Assembly: GCA_911728435.2 (NCBI GenBank)
Contig: OU452199.1
Span: forward strand, 15,634,860 to 15,698,859
DNA from: Apoderus coryli
Lineage: Eukaryota > Arthropoda > Insecta > Coleoptera > Attelabidae
DNA: 64,000 nucleotides
Direction: 5' to 3'
Shown here: one piece after another, positions 55,396 through 64,000 of the stretch
Layout: each line of letters starts with the position of its first letter
Position numbering within the stretch: the stretch's first letter is position 1
Program-made: the position numbers and the translations under genes
Notes under the pieces: generated by a model
What the model was told of the DNA's origin: nothing
The model's database searches: none
Seen by the model: only the letters and a program-made list of their open reading frames with translations

Positions 55396-56883
55396 CACTG
55401 CTCAAAAAAATTAAAGGAACCCTGTAACTTATTAAGTGATAGTTATATACAGATGCCCATATAGATTCTGAAAGACACATATTTTCTTGTAATAAACCGA
55501 TTAATAGAACTTTCAACTAATCCTTTATTTGTAAACTAAGATCAACATTTAAAAAAAACTGTCAATAACAAAATGAAAAGAAAACATTTTTCAAATGGCA
55601 ATGTTCCGCTATCTGAAAACGAATGTGTTTTAGTATCGCGTGTGCCCTCCAGCAGTACGAATGACTATTTGGCATCTTCTTGGCATACTTCTCACGAGCC
55701 TTCGAATGTCTTCCTGTGATATAATGTCCCACTCTTCGATTAGGGCTTCTGTTAATTGCTGAAGGGTTTGAGGTGGATTTGGACCAATTTGGTCCAATAT
55801 ATCTCATAAGGGTTCAATTGGATTGACGTCAGGGCTTATCGCTGGCCAATCCGTTTTACGAATTTCATGCTGGTTAAGAAAATCTATAGTAACCGCAGCA
55901 GTATGAGGCCGTGCATTATCCTGCATGAAAAGAAAGTCAGGGGCTGCTGCACGAATAACCTGATCTAACAGACTGATATCCATATATCTTGCAGCTGTAA
56001 GACTTCCCAGTATCACTACACGATCGGTTTTTGCGTCCAAACTTCCCATCTCCAAATCTGGATACTTCTTGTAGAGCACCAGTGGATTATCGTTCATTCG
56101 AACGTCTATACACACGCAATCGGTCATCACAACGAGTGAGATGAAATCTTGATGCTTCTGTAAAAAGTATTGGCCTCCATTGTCGAAGTTGCTATCCCAA
56201 ATGTTTAATCGCAGAGTTTTATGATGTCGAGTTAAAACAGGTTTTCGTGTCGGCCTTCTTGGTTTTAAATCTCCTTCCCGTAACCTGTTTCTAACAGTCT
56301 GGTTGGAAATGGTTACCTGATGAGCCATCCTAAGTGTACTTTGAAGGTCTTTTGCTGTCGCTATTCGTTTTCGCAAAGAAGAAACTACTAAATATCGGTC
56401 CTGAATTTGTGTAGTTTTGCGATTCCGACCTTATCCGGTTTGTCTTTTATATCGTGCAGTCTCTCTATAGCGATTTTACACACGTTTGATAACTGCCATA
56501 ATGGGATTAAACGTTCTGGCTAATTGTCGATTTTTTACACTAATTTCAACTAAAGCTATAGCACGAGTGACTTCTATCTCGCTAAGATCTCTCATTTTGA
56601 CAGATAATGAATTCAACAACCACAAACTGTCATGCCGTTGCCCGATGACGCTCTCTAAGCCTGCCACGACATAAACCCTTAAAGTGAATATTTTCATTTT
56701 TGTACTTGCTGTGGAATATCAAACTTATCTCGAATAAATGAGCATAATCACGTTTATTTTTTAACAAACCACAAAAATAACATGTAAATCCATTATGAAA
56801 ATATAATTTTCATTTGTTAATAACAACAAGCCAAAATATTACAGGGTTATCCAAAAGTGTTCCTTTAATTTTTTTGAGCAGTG
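55396..56883 (-). mobile_element. Tc1-like element, 1,488 bp, full length
   Basis: Perfect inverted ends CACTGCTCAAAAAAATTAAA (then GGAAC) on both sides, flanked by TA at 55394-55395 and 56884-56885. The transposase is on the minus strand and spans most of the element. Confidence 0.93.
55567..56590 (-). pseudogene. Tc1-type transposase, nearly complete but broken
   Basis: N-terminal HTH begins about 56590 (MRDLSEIEVTRAIALVE). A frame break follows around 56380-56480, then a second HTH (KDLQSTLRMAHQVTISNQTVRNRL) and RKPVLTRHHKTLRL. The region that should hold the first catalytic Asp is altered. FLFMQDNARPHTAAV (second Asp) and SPDVNPIE (Glu) are intact. After PIEPL a TGA replaces the Trp codon of the usual H-L-W-D block; reading through gives ILDQIGPNPPQTLQQL and ends VIRAGGHTRY* near 55635. 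Inactive, but the element's ends could still be used in trans. Confidence 0.88.
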
Positions 56884-56885
56884 TA

Positions 56886-58232
56886 TATAAAAATGCGAAT
56901 AATACAAAGACAATAAAAATTTAAGATTTCTGGAAATTTTGGTATTTCTTATGATAAATCTCAGTTATCTGTCTCTGTTTAAACAGCATTTTATCCATTG
57001 TTATACCCAGAGCGTATAATAATTTAAAATCCATTGAATGTAATTTGTTGATCAACATTGACAGTACTAGAGCTGTTTAATAGAATATGGCATTTAAAAT
57101 TATAATTCAGTGAAATGACGTATTTGTAGCCAACATTTTTAAATTAGGTAAGCACGTCTATGTGTTTGCAATTCAAAAAAAAATGTAAATAATATCGTTA
57201 GCATGGAGAGTAGGTAACTATATGGTCTCTCCCGTGTTTATGTACGTGTCCAAGTGGAAGACTTCATAATCTGTTTGCATTCATCTCCTGTATTAGAACC
57301 AAAGCAGGTAACACGTACAAGGTAAAAGAAAACAAATTTTCATATACATACGTGTAGAGCAAATAGATAAAGGCCTCGATAGATCCATGTATGTATTTTC
57401 TTTCTGGTCTTTGATTTTTACACAATAGTTCACTACAGGAGGATACAGGGTGAAGTGTCTAATAGAAAATGTCCAGATTTGCAAACTTTGGTCATCGCTA
57501 TTATGTGCATTATAGTTTGGAAACCATGTGCTCTGGTATCAAAAATAATAAATCATTACTTCTAAATGCTAATTTTAGTGTTTAGAGATTGCATTCAAAG
57601 TATAACCCAATTGTAAAAATGGTGGCATGGTGAGTTATAATTCCTACTTAAAAAAACCTTAACCAGTACAAAGGCGTTGAAAATTATAGAAGTTCGTGGA
57701 AGAATCAGTGAAAAATCTTACTTGACTTGAAGAATATCTTTCCTCAATTTCTTAAAAAATTACTGAGGTACATTTAAGGACTCGTAAAGTCTTAATTAAA
57801 CAGTCTAGTCATGAAACCTGTTATCCTCCCAGCATATTCCTATCTAGTCGTAGTAGGTCACGGTCTTCCTAAAAAAAATATTCCGAATTTTTCTCTAGGT
57901 ATATTTTCCCATCAGTCTTTCTGTTTTTCGAGCATACATTGCTTAGACCCGCTTGATTGTCTGTAAGACTATGGATCCGTTCATTGTTAGGAGTTCTCTT
58001 ATATTTACTCTTGTCTGTCCTGTAATCTTCACTTTAATTTACTTAATAAAGTGATTAACATATTTTCGGTTTACAACTCTTACAACAGACTACCCAAATC
58101 GTTGACAGTTTCTGCATTACGTCATATCCAAACTACATTGCCTCGTATGCAAAACCAGCGTCAGACTAATTAGAAGGTATCTTGTATTGCAGCTCTTGGT
58201 ACAGCCAAACGATTGCCAAGCCGTTCTCAGCA
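56886..58232. other. Unassigned sequence
   Basis: No gene recognised. A lone TACAGGGTGAAGTG at 57444-57457 is a probable half of a mariner-derived repeat. Confidence 0.4.
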
Positions 58233-58503
58233 GCAATAAGCTATTGCTGTAAAGAGCATAAAAAGTGCTTTCAAATGATGTACCACTAGACCGTTACTGC
58301 TATTTAACAATTTGGGCGTTTTGTTGTATCACAGGGTTAAAGCAATTTTAAGCAAAAACTAATGGGTTGATCCTACGATTCCCCCAAACTCATATACCAA
58401 AATTTACCTCAATTGGTTGAAGCGTTTGGCAATATGGGGGAAGAATACATTTAGACACACATAGAAACAGACAGACTTCCATCTGGTAATGGCTTTAGTC
58501 GTA
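58233..58503 (-). repeat. Dispersed repeat, copy 1 (inverted to 60873-61115)
   Basis: The reverse complement aligns with 60873-61115 over GATGGAAGTCT, GGGGAATCGTAGGAT, TACATCATTT and CTTTACAGCAATAGCTTA. Non-coding. A CACCCTGTAT end follows at 58614-58623. Confidence 0.8.
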
Positions 58504-59198
58504 TTAGGGGCCTTAAAAATGCAATATCCATGTTTAGCTAATGTTGATTATAACTTTTTTCATAAAATCACCTGAGAAATTTTCCCCTTAAATATTGCAG
58601 CGTCTTTTTGAACCACCCTGTATTTCATACCTAAAATCAAATTTAATCTACTCGCTCTATACATATTAACACACATTGCGCAAATATTTGTTTGTTTTAA
58701 AATATATTAAATTGTACTTATACGATAAAATCGTATTTTAAAATAATCGATCCATCAAAAAATGTTAATCCACAAATCATTACCAATTTTCTTACTGATA
58801 AAGCTTAAAATAAAAATTTATCTTGTGCTATTTCATGTAATTAGACTCAGGTAATTACAAATCGTAAATAATATTTTAACATTACATCTAATCCTGTCGA
58901 AAACAATTGTAAAGTTAGAGAGTATTTCGATGTAAAATGATTATATAAATATTTGGATCATTCACAAGCATTATTTATTTGTGTTCGATTAATCATGTAG
59001 ATAGTATAATCTTTGCTTATACTAATCTTTGGTTTGACATTGATTACTTTATCAGCAATACAAACTGTATTCATACCAATAAAAAGCCGTGTTCACGAGA
59101 TATTTATTTTTTATATTTTTTTCACAAAACTACACCAGTTTTTGTCGTTCAGTCAACGATAGACACAGCAAACGAGCTCATCATGAGCCGTGAAAGAT
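58504..59198. other. Unassigned AT-rich sequence
   Basis: No gene recognised; GAACCACCCTGTA at 58611-58623 is a lone mariner-type end. Confidence 0.4.
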
Positions 59199-59233
59199 AA
59201 TAATAATAATAATAATAATAGTCTTTATTGATT
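59199..59233 (-). repeat. AAT microsatellite abutting a retroposon-like 3' end
   Basis: TAATAATAATAATAATAATA followed by GTCTTTATTGA. In reverse this reads CAATAAAGAC plus TATTAT repeats, the usual look of a LINE or SINE tail on the minus strand. The body (59234-59700) has no recognisable protein. Confidence 0.55.
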
Positions 59234-59739
59234 GAGCAGTGTGTACAAACTTAAGATGATACATACAAGGAAAGATCTTCTGCACTGAGATTTAAAATAT
59301 CACAATGAACTTGTCTTCATTCAAAAGGCGAAGTATAGCTATTAAGCTAGTTTTTACTTAACCTGATAGCACTATCCTAAAATGACCACTACATTCAATA
59401 ATTGATTGCAAAACTATCATCCTGAAATGAACAAATGTATACAATTATAAGTACAGATATTAGATTATGTATGTTTTTGATGACGATGACATAACTGAAA
59501 AACAAACTACTTTCAAATTTATATATGCTGACGCATCGGATGAATCTATCAAATTTCGATTTGCAATATCCAAGTTTTTTTTTTAAACAGGACACCCCAG
59601 TAGTTAAAATTAACACAGTTCCATTAACAAACTCAGCCAACCTCATAACCATCTAAAAATTATACCATGAAACTGATGTAGGCTTATTAGTTATTGTTTG
59701 TCTAATAGAGAAGTCTTCAATCTTTTTTACGGCATTCTA

Positions 59740-60233
59740 TGTGAAACTCCTTTGGAACAAGGTAGAGCAGTGGCGGGGCATTGAAAGAAGTTCCTCGTTT
59801 TTTAAAGATCTCTGACGCAGATCACGGCGCCAGACAAGTTTCCCGATCAAATACTGTGGAACGTTATTTTTGATCAATCTTTTAACGGCTACACTTTGAT
59901 CTTACCCATAGGGCCGAGCAGCGATATTGTGGATATCCTTAAATTAAGATCATTTATTGTGAACGAGTAGGAATTTTGTTTGTTTGTATTGTTTGTAGTT
60001 GTAGTTTGTTTTTGTTCTCTTTTTAGTTTTGGATCGTTTTTTTTCTGTTTTTCTTTTTGTTATTTTTCTTTTGTTTATATATTTGTTAATTGGATAGGAT
60101 GTTCGCTAAGTTGTTATAATATTATTGTTATTGTAGGATTGTACGAGTATTATCATATGTACCATGTATCAAACCGAGCTCATTGTTGGAAAACTGTATG
60201 TTTTGGGAACAATAAAGTTGATTTGATTTGATC
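59740..60233 (+). repeat. Possible retroposon 3' end with TTGAT tail
   Basis: A G/T-rich, strand-asymmetric stretch (59970-60080) leads to AACAATAAAGTTGATTTGAT and a short TTGAT-type tail. This resembles the 3' UTR and simple tail of a LINE or SINE. No readable RT remains, so the assignment is weak. Confidence 0.4.
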
Positions 60234-60872
60234 TTTTAACGGACGTTAGAAACAAATAATTAAAAGTAATCTCCGCGTTGAGCCAGTGAAGGCTCTTTTA
60301 AAAGATAAGTTTCGCTTTGTCAGAAGAAAACACCTGGCGCAATCCATTACATATTTCATAGTTTTTGATATCATAATTACGGTTTCTTTAATTCTTAAAA
60401 TTTGCTTAATTAAGATAGAGCTTGTCAAGGTTCCTCTCTGCAGGAAGCTTGGAAATCCACGTCCATGGGGATTCAGTTATAGGCACAACTTACTTGCAAT
60501 TGTAACCTGCGCTCTGATTGGTTTTTTAGGAAACTTCCCAACATGGCTAAGTGGTTCCTACCTCCTCCTACCCATACCTGGCATTTCCCCCTATCTCATT
60601 TTCTTTTCCCCCATTACCCTTATTCACATTCCTCTTGGGTTTGTTGAGAAACCGGGGTCCCTTTGTATCATTCAAATATAGTTGTTCGTTGGAAATGGAC
60701 GGTCCACAATCAGAGTACGTTTGATGTCCCAAACAAATAATAAATAAATAATAAATTGAAATCTAATAATTGCTATATTAATGGCATATTATTTATTTCC
60801 CAACCCATGGATAGTATTGTGAACGCGCTAAATTTGAGATAAAGATGGATATAACCATTCTGAATACACCTG
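60234..60872. other. Unassigned sequence
   Basis: The plus frame 60286-60681 (131 codons) has hydrophobic runs but no recognisable family, and its second half lies in a pyrimidine-rich stretch (60430-60650). Not called as a gene. Confidence 0.4.
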
Positions 60873-61115
60873 AGACGACTAAGGCCATTTTCTGATGGAA
60901 GTCTATCTGTCTGTGTATCTGTGTATATTCTTCCATTATAGCAATAGATCTAAATTTTGGTACTCATATGAAATTGGGGAATCGTAGGATGAACTTTTGG
61001 TGATTAAAATCGCTTCAAACTTGTGCACACAACCTCCAAATTCTTAAATAGCAGTAGGGGTCAAGTGATACATCATTTTAAAGGACTTTTTATGCCCTTT
61101 ACAGCAATAGCTTAC
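60873..61115 (+). repeat. Dispersed repeat, copy 2
   Basis: Partner of 58233-58503 in inverted orientation. Starts GACGACTAAGGCCAT and ends CAGCAATAGCTTA. No inverted ends or ORF seen. Confidence 0.8.
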
Positions 61116-62330
61116 TTTAAAAATTTAGCTCTATAATTCTCGAGACAATTGCGTTTAAAATTTCACCAGTTAAGTAGTTATGAATTAATTACCCAGAATT
61201 TTTCTACTGGTTGAAAATGTTTTATTTTATCATCCCACATGTTAATCGGATTGAAGTTACTCAAATGCAAAAGGCAGTTGAACAATTCCAACAGCAATTT
61301 ATTCAAACCAGGAATTTTACTCACAACAATGACAATCAAGAACACGATAATGAAGAAGCTACTAGGAATAAACATAAATTATCTGCAAAATAAGTATAAC
61401 AACATCGACCGATTTGATTTTAAGGGGATCACTTGAATACAGCAAAATAACTGGATTTTCAAAATTTTCAAACTAAAACATGAATTCTCCGAAAAACATT
61501 TTGATGAAATTGTACAATATTATCCTATGTCGAACGCTCGAACGGTGCAAACTTAAAATGTGAACATTCAGCATTTTATAATGGCATGTGTGCTGTTTGT
61601 GTTCATATCAGACAGTAACCTAAAAAAAGTTTTGACTAAAAGATAAACTATTGGAAATTATTGCCCTAAAACGCATTAAAACTTGTAGCACAATGTCAGG
61701 AGATTGACTCATCGCATTAGCCGTCCTACCAACAGGTTAGTCAGGCAATTCGACATTTTGACAACTCAGTCATTGACGTCTTTTCCAGCATAAAACCTAT
61801 AGGAAAATATGAGTTGGTAAGTTTTTTCTTGAACGCACCCTCTTTCAAAACTCACAAGCGTCAGTGACCTTCTGTCCATCCATAATAGTCAAGCTCTATT
61901 CCATTACTACCGATTAAGCACTTGATGTCACCAAACACATTTCTCTTACAAATAGGTATATTATGTTATTAGAAAAGTTATGGAGTTTCAACCGATAATT
62001 CTTATATCGTTATTACAAATCAAGCAATTATTCACATCAATCATATATGAAGTGGGATATTATAGAATTCGCATTGTTTTATAAAATAAAAGTTTATTTT
62101 TTTGGGTGAGTATAAAAATTCCTTAAACCATAATAATACGATCTATAATCAAATAGGAACTTGCATCTCTTTGAGAATTAAATGAGCTTAATAATATTAC
62201 ATATTTTATATATGCCAAAGTGCAACATCTGAAAAAATAAATTAAATATTATCTGGTATAAAAGACGAGACTAATTATTTTGATCAACACCAATTAAAGT
62301 CAATAACTTTCTGAAGAGAGGAGCAGTATA
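61116..62330. other. Unassigned AT-rich sequence
   Basis: No gene or repeat recognised. Overlapping short frames at 61178-61436 lack family resemblance. Confidence 0.4.
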
Positions 62331-63058
62331 TTAGGTCCTTCAATAAGTCTGTATGATGATAGATGGCGTTACTAAAATTTTTACCATATGATTTTCAGTT
62401 AGTACTAACCTTCAAACGATTGGTGTATAAATTTGACAGCAATCTGACTATTGATTCGAGAGTCATAGCATTTTGTGTGAAGCAACTTTTGTTATTGAAA
62501 AAATAAATGGAAAAAAGTGAATTTCGAGTTTTGATAAAGCTTTGCTTTTTGATGAAAAATACAGTGGAAATCAAACAATCGCTTGATAAACATTATCCGA
62601 ACTCTGCTCCATCGAGAAAAATGAATTTAAACGTGGTCGTACCAGCACAAATTATGCAATGCCCATTGGACGCTCAAATAAGGCTGTTATTCCAGAAAAC
62701 GTCAAAAAAAGTCACAAATTGGTTATGAACGACCGCAAATTGAAATTGCACGAGCTAGCTGACATGGTAAAGATGTCAGATGGTAGTGTTTTTACAATTT
62801 TACATGAACATTTGGGTGCTGCGTGAGCTCACAGTCGACGAAAAACAACAACGAATTGATGCTTCAGATGAGTATTTGGTGCTGTTGAATCGACGAACCG
62901 AATCCATAGCGAGCAAAGAGCAACAGTCGGCCGGTAAGGTGTTGGCGACTGTATTTTGGGATGCGAACGGAATAATATTCATCGACTACCTCCAAAAAGA
63001 GACCACCATCAACAGCGACTCTTACTGTGCAATTTTGGATCGAGTTTTGTCATAATTT
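62331..63058 (+). pseudogene. mariner element, 5' part with broken transposase
   Basis: A probable left terminus TTAGGTCCTTCAATAAGTCT (62331-62350) precedes the start codon at 62507. The protein begins EKSEFRVLIKLCFLM and HYPNSAPSRK (mariner HTH region). Frame changes lead to LKLHELADMVKMSDGSVFTILHEHLG, ELTVDEKQQRIDASDE, and, after a deletion of the first catalytic Asp region, QSAGKVLATVFWDANGIIFIDYLQK and INSDSYCAILDRV. It stops before the second-Asp block, and no right terminus was found. Dead copy. Confidence 0.85.
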
Positions 63059-63289
63059 TGTATTTTTCTTACTTATCCTACGGACTTATTTAATGATACA
63101 TCGGATAAAACACGTCTTCTCCACAAAAATTCATAGAGACGAGCTAGGAAATGTACTCGAGTATCGAACACTTTATTTTTCGGAGGCGGATACGACCGGC
63201 GTATCCGATGATACAGTGCTTTAAAAAGTATTCGAAAACCATTTTCGGATAGAGAAATTGTATCCGGACACTGCTCAGCTCTGCTGCCT

Positions 63290-63720
63290 TGTGACATATC
63301 ATTTTAAGTAGCACCAAAAGTTATATCCCTATACGATCTGTTTCTGAGATAAAGGTATACATACATTAAAGTAGTAGACAAAAAATCGGAAGTTTATTCT
63401 ATTAAATGCTCAAAGTGAGCTCCATTATTTTCTAAAACAATAATACAGACTATTTTAAAATTCTTGCAGGACTTTCCATAGATATCTGTCTTCAAGCTCC
63501 AGTTATTCTAGTTTTGAGATCATCAATGTCTTCTGGCTGAGTTTTATAAATTGACTATCAAATAACCTTCCTTTTGTTAACAAATACCAAAAAATGCTAA
63601 AACAACTTATACGGTAAATAGCAATACAGTGACGTACTGAAAATTGTCATGCATCTCTCTGCTACAGGGTCAAATGAAATGAAGTTTCAAAAAATTGAGA
63701 TTGGAACACCCTGTAAATTA
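63290..63720 (-). pseudogene. Internally deleted Tc1/mariner element with CAGGGTG end
   Basis: The right side reads in reverse TACAGGGTGTTCCAATCTC, a CAGGGTG-type 5' end. In between, minus-strand pieces EDIDDLKTRI, ISMESPARILK and IMELTLSI at about 63400-63545 match the C-terminal region of insect Tc1/mariner transposases. The catalytic core is absent. Confidence 0.6.
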
Positions 63721-64000
63721 ATGTTATCTCACCATAATGGTCTCGTATCACATAATGTGAATGTAACAATATTACATTATATCAAAATAAATACGGTACT
63801 TTTGTGGTAAACAGCAATAAAATAAATTACATAAATTATATTTTAAACATAATTAAAATAAATAATTTTTTGGTGTCAAAATCTGATCTTTGTGAGAAAT
63901 TAAATAGTCAAATTATTCAACTTTCAATATGAATTTTGAAAAATAATACATAGCAGACAGCATACAGAAGATATCCTCAAAGAAATCAGCCAAAAAAACA

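Noticed and set aside
60286..60681. 131-codon frame with hydrophobic stretches resembling a membrane protein.
   Set aside because: The hydrophobicity comes from a pyrimidine-rich strand bias; no family resemblance and no gene context.
1..64000. tRNA, rRNA, CRISPR or prokaryotic operon signals.
   Set aside because: None recognised; the window is eukaryotic intronic and intergenic DNA.

Overview
The window looks like insect nuclear DNA. It is AT-rich, packed with decayed class I and class II transposable elements, and holds two spliced exons of a Mnx/HB9-type homeobox gene, the insect extra-extra (exex) orthologue. Order and species cannot be fixed from sequence alone. I saw no prokaryotic operons, rRNA, tRNA or CRISPR array.

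Host gene. exex lies on the minus strand. Exon 1 (39283 down to 38818) carries an eh1-like FCIDALL motif and ends in a GTAAGT donor. Exon 2 (5716 down to 5553) carries homeodomain residues 1-44 and ends in a GTAAGT donor exactly after Q44. The phases join (one base plus two bases give Gly). The intron between them, 5717-38817, is about 33.1 kb, so most of the window is one intron filled with mobile DNA. The exon for the rest of the homeodomain (recognition helix) was not found and should lie left of base 1.

Layout. 1-5552: left intron, with a palindromic MITE and copy 1 of an intact 2,412-bp DNA transposon (566-aa protein). 5717-38817: large intron with decayed LINEs (6.6-7.4, 8.7-9.9 and 29.1-30.4 kb), Tc1/mariner remnants (6.2, 11.3-12.1, 33.3-34.0 kb), two pogo/Tigger-like elements (19.6-21.1 and 29.0-31.8 kb, the latter split by a LINE), palindromic repeats, three hammerhead-ribozyme-like motifs, and copy 2 of the 2,412-bp element (34.5-36.9 kb). 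39.3-64 kb: exex promoter region and upstream DNA, with CAGGGTG-ended mariner-like elements (45.1, 47.9, 50.2 kb), a foldback with two hammerhead ribozymes (49.65-50.16 kb), a LINE (52.6-53.9 kb), a 13-unit minisatellite, a nearly complete Tc1 element (55.4-56.9 kb) and a 5' mariner fragment (62.3-63.1 kb).

Most notable: (1) two copies of a transposon with identical 566-aa proteins, a CACAGGCCAACA inverted end and 3-bp TTA/TAA target duplications, i.e. very recent transposition of a family I cannot place in a standard superfamily; (2) several minimal type I hammerhead ribozymes (CUGAUGA ... GAAA core, 4-bp stem I, two-pair stem III) scattered in non-coding repeats, two of them at opposite arms of a near-perfect 190-bp inverted repeat. 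Their design resembles ribozymes known from Penelope-like retroelements and retrozymes, but no Penelope reverse transcriptase is visible in the window.
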